This document shows positions 8,711 through 19,082 of a DNA stretch of 64,000 bases, piece after piece. The notes beneath the pieces were generated by a model. That model searched no databases, was not told where the DNA came from, and saw only the letters and a program-made list of their open reading frames with translations. The translations under genes and the position numbers were made by a program. The DNA is from Nitrosomonas sp. (lineage in GTDB: Bacteria > Pseudomonadota > Gammaproteobacteria > Burkholderiales > Nitrosomonadaceae): the NCBI GenBank assembly GCA_016710135.1, contig JADJLM010000002.1:434001-498000 (forward strand). Reading direction: 5' to 3'. Position 1 is the first letter of the stretch, and each line of letters opens with the position of its first letter.

Positions 8711-9262
8711 ATGGCTAAACAAATCATCCAGACAATTGATGCGCCGCAGGCGATCGGAACTTATTCTCAGGCTGTTCGAGTTAAAGGTGGGGATGCAGTT
8801 TATTTATCAGGGCAAATTGGGTTAGATCCGGTAACTATGCAAATGGTTGAGGGAATCGATGCACAAATTGAGCGGGTTATTCTCAACTTAAAAGCAGTTG
8901 CGAAAGCAAGTGGAGGAAGCTTGAATGATATTGTAAAACTCAACATTTTTTTGATTGATCTGGCTAATTTTGCAAAGGTAAATGAGGCGATGGCTCAGCA
9001 TTTTCAGCAACCGTATCCAGCACGAGCGGCTATCGGCGTGGCATCGTTACCACGCGGTGCATTGGTAGAAATGGATGGTGTAATGGTTCTCGATCGAGCT
9101 ACCCCTTGCTTCGATAAGTCTTATTATTTCTATCAAAAAGGCTGTGATTACAGCGCGTCATTCTGTTTTTTCTCGTATTGGTCAGAAAATACAGCAAAAA
9201 TTGGCAAAACTGAGCATTCAGAGCGATACGGATCTTATTTTACACCTACCCCTTCGTTATGA
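8711..9262 (+). CDS. ridA: RidA-family enamine/imine deaminase with unusual C-terminal extension
   Basis: The first 127 residues are a complete RidA/YjgF protein: IGTYSQAV, VYLSGQIGLDP, ARAAIGVASLPRGALVEMD and the end GVMVLD. RidA hydrolyses reactive enamine/imine intermediates such as 2-aminoacrylate, as a cytoplasmic trimer. Family members normally stop right after this VLD. Here the next codon is CGA, one transition away from TGA. The frame runs on for about 55 Cys- and aromatic-rich residues that look like unselected sequence, and it overlaps the start of recG by 119 bases in another frame. A lost stop codon is the simplest reading. Confidence 0.85.
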   Translation: MAKQIIQTIDAPQAIGTYSQAVRVKGGDAVYLSGQIGLDPVTMQMVEGIDAQIERVILNLKAVAKASGGSLNDIVKLNIFLIDLANFAKVNEAMAQHFQQPYPARAAIGVASLPRGALVEMDGVMVLDRATPCFDKSYYFYQKGCDYSASFCFFSYWSENTAKIGKTEHSERYGSYFTPTPSL

Positions 9263-11210
9263 AGATGAAACGAATCTCTGTCTTATCAATGATGTGGTTG
9301 ATGGACATATTTTTCAAGTGGAAGGAGAGGTGATTCATAATGAAATTATTTATCGACCGCGGAAACAGCTTATTGTCCAGATCAATGATTCCAGTGGCAC
9401 TTTGCTGATTCGCTTTTTTAATTTTTATCTGAATCAGGTCAACGCTTACTCAGTTGGAGTGCGTATTCGCGTACTCGGTGAAGTCCGGCGTGGTTTCTGG
9501 GGAATCGAGATGGTTCATCCGAAGTGTCGAATCGTTCAAAATGAAACACCGTTGGCAGATACGTTAACGCCGATTTATTCAACAATAGCAGGTTTATCAC
9601 AAGCCAGTATTCGAAAATGGATTCAACAGGCGCTCGTGCAGATGGATCATTGGGGCGGCTTGTGTGAGGTGCTTCCCTCCAAAATCTTGTTACGCTATCA
9701 ATTATTGGAATTCAAAGCGAGCCTCTTATTGTTGCATAGACCGCCAGCTGGGGTCAGTATTACTTCGTTACAAGCGCGGAGGCATCCTGCTTGGCGTAGG
9801 ATAAAGTTTGATGAATTATTAGCACAACAGCTTTCCATGCGTCTACATTATCAGCAGCGAAGGAATAATAATGCGCCTGCATTGACACCGAAACAATCGC
9901 TGATCGATCAATTATTATGTGCTTTATCATTTCGCCTAACCGCTGCGCAGGAGAAAGTTTTAACTGAAATTTTTCAGGATCTGGCAGCGCAACAGCCCAT
10001 GCAACGGCTCTTGCAAGGTGATGTCGGTAGTGGCAAAACAATTGTCTCGGCGCTAGCTGCATTGCGTGCCATTGAAAATGGCTATCAAGTGGCCATAATG
10101 GCGCCGACAGAAATTCTAGCAGAGCAACATTATGGTCGATTTACTTCCTGGCTAGCACCGCTAAATATTGAAGTGGCTTGGCTCTCTGGGAGTCAAACAA
10201 AAAAGCAGCGGGAAAAAGCGCTTGCTCAAATTTCGACAGGAAAAGCCATGCTCGCAGTAGGTACTCATGCATTGTTTCAGGATCAAGTAGTATTTTCGCG
10301 GTTAGGCTTAGTGGTGATTGATGAGCAGCATCGGTTTGGGGTGGCGCAGCGACTTGCTTTAAGGCACAAGGGAGATAAGAAAGCGTTGGTTCCCCACCAA
10401 TTGATGATGAGCGCTACACCCATTCCTCGAACATTAGCAATGAGTTATTACGCCGATCTCGATGTTTCCATTATTGATCAACTACCGCCGGGGCGTGCGC
10501 CGATCATCACGAAATTGATTGACAATAGTAGAAGAGCTGAAGTCACTCAGCGTGTGCGTGAGGCTTGTGATGCGGGAAAGCAAATCTATTGGGTATGTCC
10601 ACTTATCGAGGAATCTGCGGTATTGGAGCTAAAAACAGCCATTGAAACATATGAGATACTCAGTCAACACTTTTCAGATATCAGAGTAGGTTTAATTCAT
10701 GGCAAACTTAATGCCTTGGAAAAATCGAGTATCATGGCTAATTTTAGTAAAGGCGACATTCAATTATTGGTTGCAACCACTGTCATTGAAGTCGGGGTCG
10801 ATGTGCCCAATGCATCGTGGATGATTATTGAGCACGCAGAGCGACTAGGTTTATCTCAATTGCACCAACTGCGCGGTCGCATTGGTCGAGGTCAGGAAGC
10901 AAGCTTGTGTATATTGCTTTATCAGAAGCCCTTATCCAAAATAGCACGGGAACGATTGCGTATTATTTTCGAACATACCGATGGCTTTGAAATTGCACAA
11001 CGAGACCTTCGATTGCGAGGGCCTGGAGAGTTACTTGGCACGCGTCAGAGCGGTATTCCTTTGTTACGTTTTGCTAATTTAGAAGAGGATACGGATTTAT
11101 TAGAGGCTGCTTGCGATGTTGCTGAGCAATTATTGGCTGAAGATCCTAAAGTCGTCGAGTTCTATTTAACATGGTGGTTGGCATCGAAAAATGCGCTATT
11201 ACAAGTCTAA
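9144..11210 (+). CDS. recG: ATP-dependent DNA helicase RecG
   Basis: A 688-residue RecG, the branch-migration helicase that remodels stalled forks and Holliday junctions. The N-terminal wedge domain (LILHLPLRYEDET onward, including the GEVIHNEIIYRPRKQLIVQI strand region) is followed by helicase motifs: LLQGDVGSGKT (Walker A), DEQHRFG (DEQH box), MSATPIPRTL (motif III) and QLRGRIGRG (motif VI). The start is a GTG at 9144 inside the extended ridA frame. The frame is closed upstream by TAA at 9081, so a start further upstream is limited to that short interval. Length matches the family. No ubiC or spoT neighbour is visible. Confidence 0.95.
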   Translation: MITARHSVFSRIGQKIQQKLAKLSIQSDTDLILHLPLRYEDETNLCLINDVVDGHIFQVEGEVIHNEIIYRPRKQLIVQINDSSGTLLIRFFNFYLNQVNAYSVGVRIRVLGEVRRGFWGIEMVHPKCRIVQNETPLADTLTPIYSTIAGLSQASIRKWIQQALVQMDHWGGLCEVLPSKILLRYQLLEFKASLLLLHRPPAGVSITSLQARRHPAWRRIKFDELLAQQLSMRLHYQQRRNNNAPALTPKQSLIDQLLCALSFRLTAAQEKVLTEIFQDLAAQQPMQRLLQGDVGSGKTIVSALAALRAIENGYQVAIMAPTEILAEQHYGRFTSWLAPLNIEVAWLSGSQTKKQREKALAQISTGKAMLAVGTHALFQDQVVFSRLGLVVIDEQHRFGVAQRLALRHKGDKKALVPHQLMMSATPIPRTLAMSYYADLDVSIIDQLPPGRAPIITKLIDNSRRAEVTQRVREACDAGKQIYWVCPLIEESAVLELKTAIETYEILSQHFSDIRVGLIHGKLNALEKSSIMANFSKGDIQLLVATTVIEVGVDVPNASWMIIEHAERLGLSQLHQLRGRIGRGQEASLCILLYQKPLSKIARERLRIIFEHTDGFEIAQRDLRLRGPGELLGTRQSGIPLLRFANLEEDTDLLEAACDVAEQLLAEDPKVVEFYLTWWLASKNALLQV

Positions 11211-11311
11211 TTTAGGTGCAAAGCCGTTTTTCTATACATTAAATTGGTCATAGCACATGTACGATTTCTTTATACTGTATATTCATGAATCGCTATCAAT
11301 GAAGAGATAAG

Positions 11312-12727
11312 ATGAAAATTCTTTACCATCGACAGTTAATCTATTTGCTGTTTCGCTGGGCGTGTTCACTGTTCTTTTTGCTAATGGTTACTGCATGCGC
11401 ACTAGGGCCTGATTATCGTCGCCCTACAATCGAAGTGGCTGAACATTATCGAATACCTCATGCGGAAGGAGAATCGATTGCAAATCTTCCTTGGTGGGAG
11501 CTATTTCAAGATAAGGTTCTTCAGCAACTGATTCAACAAGCATTGCAAGAGAATAAAGATCTCAAACGTGCGATCGCAAGTATTGAAGAGCATCAAGCAC
11601 GTTTGTCGATAGCACGTATGGATTTTGCTCCTCAATTAGAAACGAATATTAATGCCCCCGTTATGGGTAGAATGGGAGGATTTCCCTTACCGGGATTTGC
11701 TACACCCTTCAATTATTTCGGGCAGATCAACATGAGTTGGGAAATCGATATATGGGGAAGGATTCGTCGTTCAACTCAAGCTGCACTGGCAGAGTTGATT
11801 GCCCAAGAAGCAAATCGACGCGCTATCGTGTTATCGCTAGTAGGAGCTGTTGCACAAGGTTATTTTGATTTGTTGCAATTGGATAAGCAGCTTGATCTTG
11901 CTCAGCAAGTGCTGCACTCCTGGGAGGAGTCGGTTGCTATTTCCGATGCTCAATTACATCAAGGCTTAATTTCGAGATTAGAGAACGATCAAATACAAGC
12001 TGAACGCGCGAATGCAGCTGCCAAAGTGGCGACATTGGGGCGTGAGATGCTGCAGAAAGAAAATGAATTAAGTCTTTTGCTAGGAAAGAGCTCGAATTCA
12101 GTGTTACGTGGTTTTTCAATCAATGAGCAATGGTTTCCTCCTGAAATTCCCGCAGGGCTTCCTGCTGAGTTACTCGATCGCCGGCCTGATGTTTTGCGGG
12201 ACGAGCAATTATTGGTTGCTGCTACCGCTAGAATCGGGGCAACGAAAGCTGCGCGTCTCCCACGAATTTCTTTAACGGGTTTTTTAGGTGTTGCAAGCCC
12301 TTCTCTATCAAATTTATTGTTATCAAATAGTCAGTTTGGAGCAGGAGGTCTGGGTCTCGCAGCACCAATATTGAATGCACGTGCTTTGGGCTATGAACAA
12401 AAAGCTGTCGAGGCACAAGCAAAACAAGCAATTGCACAGTATGAACAAACCGCCTTGATTGCTTTCAAAGAAGTGGAAGATGCACTTGTGGCGATTCGAA
12501 CCGTGAAAGATCAATATAAGGCACACCAAGAGCAAGTCAAGGCATTACAGTCAGTACTACAAATTGCTGATCTTCGTTACCAGGGAGGATTAACGAGTTA
12601 CGTTGATGTGTTGCTCGCTAAACGTAGCTTATTTGATGCAGAAACGGTATTGGTTTCAATCCAACGGTTTCATTTAGTGGCACTTGTACAACTCTATAAA
12701 GCCTTGGGAGGTGGATGGACGCCTTGA
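11312..12727 (+). CDS. RND efflux outer-membrane factor lipoprotein (OprM/NodT type)
   Basis: A 471-residue TolC-like channel with a lipoprotein signal peptide ending in the lipobox VTAC. It has the family features PDYRRP after the acylation site, LPWWELF near residue 58, SWEIDIWGRIRRS, and paired periplasmic helical repeats rich in Gln, Ala and Leu. LDRRPDVLRDEQ is the typical second-repeat motif. It is lipid-anchored in the outer membrane and forms the exit duct for the pump encoded downstream. It comes first in the operon, while adaptor-pump-channel is the common order. Confidence 0.93.
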   Translation: MKILYHRQLIYLLFRWACSLFFLLMVTACALGPDYRRPTIEVAEHYRIPHAEGESIANLPWWELFQDKVLQQLIQQALQENKDLKRAIASIEEHQARLSIARMDFAPQLETNINAPVMGRMGGFPLPGFATPFNYFGQINMSWEIDIWGRIRRSTQAALAELIAQEANRRAIVLSLVGAVAQGYFDLLQLDKQLDLAQQVLHSWEESVAISDAQLHQGLISRLENDQIQAERANAAAKVATLGREMLQKENELSLLLGKSSNSVLRGFSINEQWFPPEIPAGLPAELLDRRPDVLRDEQLLVAATARIGATKAARLPRISLTGFLGVASPSLSNLLLSNSQFGAGGLGLAAPILNARALGYEQKAVEAQAKQAIAQYEQTALIAFKEVEDALVAIRTVKDQYKAHQEQVKALQSVLQIADLRYQGGLTSYVDVLLAKRSLFDAETVLVSIQRFHLVALVQLYKALGGGWTP

Positions 12728-12891
12728 GGCCACACGCCATGCGTTGATGCAAATACCTTATTATCTAGCTATGCAGTTTGTATTCAGGTTGATATTTGAT
12801 TATTGTATTACCTAATTGTTTAATCGATTTTTTTGTTAATGAAATCATAATATATTCATTGATCTCATAGATTTTTTGAGGAGTTTATCAA

Positions 12892-14070
12892 ATTAAATTA
12901 CAGGTAATTTATGTGGGTATTGGGCTATTCATTTGCCTCGTTATCGGATGTGCGGATAAACCAGAGGCGGATTCCTCTGCTTCATCGGTTCCGCAAGTAG
13001 AAGTGATAACCATAAAAACTCAGTCAATAGCTGATGAACCCGAGTTTATTGGACAGGCACAGTCATTCCGACCTGTAGAAATTCGATCGCAAGTAAGTGG
13101 GATTATCAAACAGATCTTTTTTACGGAAGGCAGAAATATTAAAAAAGGAGACCGGCTTTATCTGATCGACCCAGTTCCATTTAAAGCAGCTTATCAAAGG
13201 AATCAAGCCAACGTTGCGCAAGCGAAAGTTAGATTAAAGCAAGCTCAGCAAGATTTAGCTAGAGTGCGCCCTTTGTTGGAGAAGAAAGCAGTTAGTAAAA
13301 AAAATATTGATGATGCAGAAGCAGAGGTGCATGCAGCAAAGGCGATATTGAATGCAGCACAGAATGAGTTGACTAAGGCAAAATTTGATCTGGATAACAC
13401 ACTGATTACTTCACCGGTAAACGGGAGAATCGGTCGAAGTCAGTTTTACGAAGGGCGCCTTATCGAGGCCCAAGAATCCTTGTTAACGACGGTTACTCAA
13501 CTCGATCCTATGTATGTAAATGTAAACGTCCCCGAAAGCTATTTATTGCGGCGACGACGTGAATTGGTTGAACGAAAGATAGAAAGCCCCGATCTTTTTC
13601 AGCTACGAGGGGAAATGACTTTTTCAGATGGAACCGTTTACTCGGAGGAAGGAGTGCTCGATTTTGCTGATGTAACGTTACGCCCAGAGACAGGGACACT
13701 TCAAGGGCGTTTCCGATTTCCCAACCCTGATGGAAAAGGAGAACCTGGTCATAGCTATTTTTTATCAGGTCAATTTGTGAAGGTACGAGTCAAAGGCTAT
13801 ATCCGCCACAATGCCATACTTATTCCGCAGCGAGCCGTTCATCAAGGGCCAAAAGGATCATTTGTTTTTGTGATTAATGAGGAAGATAAAGTGGAGCCAC
13901 GTCCAGTTTTGGCGACGAGTTGGCATGGAAAAGAATGGCTCATTGAGAATGGGTTAAATCCTGGAGAAAGAGGCGCAGTAGAGGGCTTTTTCCGTATCTT
14001 GCCTGGAATAAAAGTGAATGCGGTTGTTCAACCTTCAGTAGAGACCGGAACAGCTTCGCAACATGATTAG
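12892..14070 (+). CDS. RND efflux periplasmic adaptor (AcrA/MexA type), probable ATT start
   Basis: A membrane-fusion protein: lipoprotein signal with LVIGC, barrel-sandwich start (EIRSQVSGIIKQIFFTEGRNIKKGDRLYLID region), a coiled-coil hairpin (residues about 100-170) and a beta-barrel segment ending near AVHQGPKGSFVFVI. The usual minimal frame would start at GTG 12913, but that leaves a signal peptide without a positive N-terminus. An ATT at 12892 lies 9 bases after a perfect GAGGAG site and gives M-K-L-Q-V-I-Y ahead of the hydrophobic core, a proper lipoprotein signal. I therefore prefer this rare start. The frame is closed just upstream by TGA (12877). Confidence 0.88.
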   Translation: MKLQVIYVGIGLFICLVIGCADKPEADSSASSVPQVEVITIKTQSIADEPEFIGQAQSFRPVEIRSQVSGIIKQIFFTEGRNIKKGDRLYLIDPVPFKAAYQRNQANVAQAKVRLKQAQQDLARVRPLLEKKAVSKKNIDDAEAEVHAAKAILNAAQNELTKAKFDLDNTLITSPVNGRIGRSQFYEGRLIEAQESLLTTVTQLDPMYVNVNVPESYLLRRRRELVERKIESPDLFQLRGEMTFSDGTVYSEEGVLDFADVTLRPETGTLQGRFRFPNPDGKGEPGHSYFLSGQFVKVRVKGYIRHNAILIPQRAVHQGPKGSFVFVINEEDKVEPRPVLATSWHGKEWLIENGLNPGERGAVEGFFRILPGIKVNAVVQPSVETGTASQHD

Positions 14071-14094
14071 CGCAATTTGTATTAAACATCTTCC

Positions 14095-17000
14095 ATGAAT
14101 CCTTATTTTTTTATCGATCGGCCTATTTTTGCATCGGTACTATCCATAATTATCGTGGTAATTGGATTAGTCGCTCTGCAAACGCTACCCGTTGCTCAAT
14201 TTCCTCAGATAACACCCCCGATGATACAAATCGATGCGGATTATCCTGGAGCAAACGCGGAAGTGGTTGCGGAGGCTGTTGCCCGACCAATTGAGGTGCA
14301 ACTGCCTGGAATCGATAATTTATTGTATTACGAATCGATTAGTACCAATGATGGGCACATGATGATGCGCCTAACATTCGAAATTGGTACCGATATCGAT
14401 ATTGCTCAAGTACAAACCTTGAATCGGCAACGCTTAGCGGAGCCGCAATTACCGGCTGAAGTGATTCGGCAGGGTATTACTGTCAAAAAACTTCACCGGA
14501 TCTATTGGCTGTTGTTGCATTAAGCTCAACCGATCCTCAACACGATACCGTTTATCTATCAAACTATGCATTACTCAGAATCATCGATAATCTGAAGCGG
14601 TTGCCTGGTGTAGGTGAGGCTGTCGTATTTGGTGAGCAAAATTATTCGATGCGGATCATTCTTGATCCTGTTCGGATGGCACAACTCAATGTAATACCCA
14701 GCGAAATTGCTGCAGTTATTCGGGATCAGAATCGCGATTTTCCAGCAGGACGGATTGGTCGTGAACCTACTGTAAGTGAAACAGAGCTTACGATTCCCGT
14801 TATCACACGTGGCCGAATGAGTGAAGTGCATGAATTTGAAGAAATCATTATTCGCGCTTTCCCAGATGGGTCGATGCTGAAATTAAAAGATGTAGCTACT
14901 ATAGAGCTAGGTGCGCGTTCTTATGATCTTCAAGGGCGTTGGAATAGTAAGCCCAACACTTTTCTTTTAACATTTTTAGCGCCGGGCGCTAATGCACTTG
15001 AAACGGTAAAACGGGTTCGTGCCGAGATGGAGCAGCTCACCAAAACTTTCCCAGCCGGTGTGACGTATGACATTCCCTACGATACGACCTTATTTATTGA
15101 GGTATCGATCAAAGAAGTAGTCAAAACCTTGGCTGAAGCGACATTGTTAGTAATATTCGTGGTGTTTCTCTTTTTGCAGAACTGGCGTGCCACGTTGATT
15201 CCAGCATTGGCTGTTCCTGTATCACTGATTGGTACACTAATTGGTATGTCAGTGCTTGGTTTTTCAATCAATACTCTTACTTTATTTGGTATGGTTCTGG
15301 CGATTGGGATTGTGGTCGACGATGCAATCGTCGTCGTGGAGAATGTAGAACGACACATGACACAAGGAGGATTATCACCTCGGGAAGCAGCTCGGAAGGC
15401 GATGGATGAGGTAACAGGCCCAGTGATCGCGATTGTGTTAGTGTTATCGTCCGTTTTTTTACCCGTCGCTTTTTTAGGTGGAATTACTGGTGAATTGTAT
15501 AAGCAGTTTGCTATTACGATTGCTTTATCGGTTATTATTTCTGGTTTTGTTGCCTTGACATTGAGTCCAGCGCTCTGTGCACTGGTTCTGAACCCAAGTC
15601 ATAACAACACTCCCAATGTATTCTGGAAGTTATTTAATCAGTCATTTGGCTGGCTGCAAACCCGCTATGTCGGGATTGTATCAATCGCATTTAAACGATT
15701 GATGATCGCGTCCGTTATTTTCATCACTTTGATGGTTGTGATATTCGGTTTATTTAATAAAATTCCGCAAAGTTTCCTACCTGAAGAAGATCAGGGCTAT
15801 TTTATCGTTGTAGTGCATTTACCCGATGGTGCTTCGTTAACCCGAACGACTGCTGTACTCGATAAAGTCGAAGGTTTTTTTCAATCAATTTCTGCAGTTC
15901 ATTCAACGGATACGTTGGCGGGTCAGAATTTTGTGTTTGGTACACGAGGAACAAATCAGGCAACCATGTTTGTTCCCTTGCATCACTGGGATACGCGCAA
16001 GGCGGAACAGGATCAAATTCAAGCTTTGATTAAGCGGGCTTATCAAGAATTTGCAACGATTCCAGAAGCGCTGATTCTAGCGTTTAATGCGCCTTCGATT
16101 AGTGGATTGGGTTCTACAGGAGGATTCTCGGTACAAATCCAAGATCCTAGCGGGGGTGATTTTGCTGAGTTTGCTGCAATAGTACAAGAATTTGTAACCA
16201 AAGCGACGGCACATCCTGCAATTGCGGTAGCGAATACCAATTTCCGAATCAATGCACCACGTTTTTTTGTGGATGTTGATCGAGAACGTGCAAAATCGTT
16301 AGGTGTTCCTATTTCAGAAATTTTTGATACGCTGCAGGCTTATTTTGGAAATTGGTATATCAACGATTTTGTTAAATATGGTCGTATTTATCGGGTGCAA
16401 ACCGAAGCGATGCCAGAATATCGTTCAAATCCCGACAATCTTAACCATATTCATGTACGCACTCAATCCAACTCATCACAACCGATGATTCCTTTGAGTT
16501 CTGTAGTAACAACTCAATTTAACAGCGGACCTGATCCTGTTACCCACTTTAACGGATTTAATTCTGCAATGGTGCTTGGAGATGCAGCGCCGGGTTATAG
16601 TTCAGGACAAGCCTTGGATGCTTTACAAGCCGTAGCAAATGAAGTGCTACTTCCCAAAGGCTATAACCTTGATTGGAGCGGCGTATCGTTCCAAGAACAT
16701 AAAGCAGGGGGGCAGTCGCTATTAGTGTTTGCTTTCGCACTACTTATGGTTTTTTTAGTGTTAGCAGCGCTATATGAAAGTTGGTCGATTCCATTTGCTG
16801 TGATTCTTGCGATTCCGTTAGGAATTTTAGGGGCACTTTTGGCAATTTGGTTGAGGGACTTAACCAACGATATTTATTTTCAGATTGGATTGGTCACCTT
16901 GATTGGATTAGCAGCAAAGAATGCAATCCTAATTGTTGAATTTGCCAACCAGCGTTATCGATCCGGTCAATCATTGATCGATTCAGCACTGGAAGCAGCA

Positions 17001-17231
17001 AAACTACGTTTCCGACCCATTATCATGACATCATTGGCTTTTATTCTGGGTGTTTTTCCATTGGTAATTGCATCGGGTGCAGGTGCTGCAAGCCGCCACT
17101 CTATCGGAACAGGTGTTTTTGGAGGAATGTTGGCGGCTACCTTTTTGGCTATCTTTTTTGTACCCATCTTTTTCGTCATCGTAAATAGGATTGCACACCG
17201 AGTGCGTGTGAAGAATACGCGAAAGTCGTAA
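14095..17231 (+). pseudogene. RND multidrug efflux pump (AcrB/MexB type) with one-base frameshift
   Basis: The inner-membrane pump of the operon. The first 132 codons (MNPYFFIDRPIFASVLSII onward) read normally, then the frame ends at 14523. The rest of the protein (AVVALSSTDPQHDT to the end at 17231) is in another frame. Adding one A to the A6 run at 14485-14490 restores VKKTSPDLLAVVALSS and a continuous 1045-residue protein, the normal length. All later landmarks are present: GIVVDDAIVVVENVE with the proton-relay Asp pair in TM4, and GLAAKNAILIVEFA in TM10. The gene is intact apart from this indel, which may be an assembly error, a recent mutation, or a recoding site. Confidence 0.9.
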
Positions 17232-17303
17232 GCGGTAATTCAAAAAAATGGATATGCTTTAATTTCGGATTGTGATCTGAATCATGTACAATAGTAAACC
17301 TAA

Positions 17304-17399
17304 GGCGGGCCTCCCCGCATTGTACGGTAGTGAACCTGGTCAGGTCCGGAAGGAAGCAGCCACAGCTATTTTATACAAGTGCCGGGGGTCAGGCTCGCC
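17304..17399 (+). ncRNA. ffs: Signal recognition particle RNA (4.5S, small type)
   Basis: The conserved apical domain GGTCAGGTCCGGAAGGAAGC, with the Ffh-binding internal loops, is present around 17338-17357. The 5' arm GGCGGGCC pairs with the 3' arm GGCTCGCC, closing a long hairpin of about 96 nt, the size of 4.5S RNA. A possible -10 box TACAAT at 17287-17292 fits a start near 17300, though the -35 box is weak. The RNA pairs with Ffh in co-translational membrane targeting. Its position just upstream of dnaX is common in proteobacteria. Confidence 0.95.
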
Positions 17400-17461
17400 A
17401 CCTTCCGAACTTTGATACGCAGCGACTTCTTTTCGTTTATCAACTTTCCTCAAAGTATACT

Positions 17462-19069
17462 GTGACCTTAACTCAAGTCCTTGCCAGAAAATGGCGACCT
17501 AAAGTTTGTACTGAGCTGGTAGGGCAAGAACATATAGTCAAAGCAATTGCGCATTCGCTTGATCGAAATCGATTACATCATGCCTATTTATTTTCAGGAA
17601 CCCGTGGCGTGGGTAAAACGACAATTGCCCGGATATTAGCAAAGGCACTCAATTGTGATCAAGGCATTACCTCTCAACCCTGTGGACAATGCACGACTTG
17701 CCTCAGTATTGATCAAGGAACCTTTGTGGATTTAGTTGAGTTGGATGCTGCGTCGAATACGCAAGTAGATCATATGCGCGAGCTACTCGAGAGCGCTTAT
17801 TATGCGCCATCCGTGGCTCGTTTTAAGATTTATTTGATTGATGAAGTGCATATGCTTTCTAAGTCTGCGTTTAATGCGATGCTGAAAACACTTGAGGACC
17901 CCCCCGATCATGTTAAGTTTATTTTAGCGACGACCGATCCCCAGAAATTACCAATTACCGTACTTTCTCGATGCTTGCAGTTTAATTTAAAACAAATTCC
18001 GCCTGCGTTGATTGTTAGCCGGTTACAGCATATCTTATCACTAGAGAAAATTAACGCTGATGAATCAGCATTACAACTAATAGCAAACGCAGCTCGCGGA
18101 AGTCTGCGTGATGCACTTAGCTTACTCGATCAGGCAATTGCCTATGGCAATGGTGTGGTCGAAGAAAGTCAGGTTCGGGATATGCTAGGCGCTATCGACC
18201 TAGATTATCTCTATGATTTGCTCGAAGCATTGTCGACTCAGGATGGGCAGAGAATGATAGCGATTGCAGATCAAATGGAGACTCGTAGCTTATCGTTTGA
18301 TAGCGCGCTACAAGACATGGGGGTATTATTGCACCGTCTTGCCTTGGCGCAGATTGTGCCTCATGTAATCGATGAAACAATAACGGATCGCGAGCGGGTT
18401 TTTGGCTTGGCAAAACGATTCTCACCTGAGGAAATCCAGCTACATTATCAGATTGTACTTCATGGTCGTCATGATCTAAGTTTGGCACCGGATGATTATG
18501 CTGGTTTCACGATGACGCTCATGCGCATGCTCGCTTTTGTTCCAGAGCAAAGTTCAGTCAACTTTTTATCCCATACAGATGGCAAAAAAGCTGAACCAGT
18601 TTTGCCCATGGCTAATTCCAAACAAATTGCTGAAGAGCCTGCTTCTCATAATGCGAGTAAATTAGAGCATCGGACCGATAATGATCATTCTGGCCAAGAG
18701 TGGTTGTCAATCGTCAAACAGCTAAAGTTGAGTGGTATGGCAAAAATGCTTGCACAGCATTGCGAGGCACAGTTCTTCTCAGAGGAGAAAGTTGTCTTAT
18801 ACGTCCCTGATCTTCATAAACATTTGTTGGAGAAGAGCTATCAAGATAGGCTTAAGCAGGCGTTAGAACATTATTATAAAAAAACGATAGATGTAAAATT
18901 TTCGATTGGCACGCTTTCAGGTATGACCGTTGCGGCAATTGAGGATCAAGCAAAACAGCTTAAGCAATCACAAGCGATTGCTGCGATTGAAGCAGATCCA
19001 TTTGTCAGGGAGCTAGTTGAAAATTTTGATGCAAAACTAATTGTTTCTTCAATTAAACCTATAAACTAA
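17462..19069 (+). CDS. dnaX: DNA polymerase III subunits gamma/tau
   Basis: The clamp-loader ATPase. The start is set at GTG 17462 (MTLTQVLARKWRPK), because the open frame upstream runs into the SRP RNA. It contains HHAYLFSGTRGVGKTTIAR (Walker A), a four-cysteine zinc module (CDQGITSQPCGQCTTC), YLIDEVHMLSKSAFNAMLKTLEEPP-like Walker B region (here KTLEDPP) and the sensor-1 region ILATTDPQKLP with the SRC arginine finger after it. Domain III ends near residue 360. A C-terminal tau-like region follows to residue 535. At codons 374-377 an A6 run is placed so that a -1 shift gives one Ser and then TGA, a possible route to a gamma form. ybaB follows 13 bases later. Confidence 0.95.
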   Translation: MTLTQVLARKWRPKVCTELVGQEHIVKAIAHSLDRNRLHHAYLFSGTRGVGKTTIARILAKALNCDQGITSQPCGQCTTCLSIDQGTFVDLVELDAASNTQVDHMRELLESAYYAPSVARFKIYLIDEVHMLSKSAFNAMLKTLEDPPDHVKFILATTDPQKLPITVLSRCLQFNLKQIPPALIVSRLQHILSLEKINADESALQLIANAARGSLRDALSLLDQAIAYGNGVVEESQVRDMLGAIDLDYLYDLLEALSTQDGQRMIAIADQMETRSLSFDSALQDMGVLLHRLALAQIVPHVIDETITDRERVFGLAKRFSPEEIQLHYQIVLHGRHDLSLAPDDYAGFTMTLMRMLAFVPEQSSVNFLSHTDGKKAEPVLPMANSKQIAEEPASHNASKLEHRTDNDHSGQEWLSIVKQLKLSGMAKMLAQHCEAQFFSEEKVVLYVPDLHKHLLEKSYQDRLKQALEHYYKKTIDVKFSIGTLSGMTVAAIEDQAKQLKQSQAIAAIEADPFVRELVENFDAKLIVSSIKPIN

Positions 19070-19082
19070 AGGAGATAATCAA

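Noticed and set aside
8444..8722. Open frame antisense and upstream of murA
   Set aside because: It overlaps the murA start and the intergenic region in another frame; its composition looks random.
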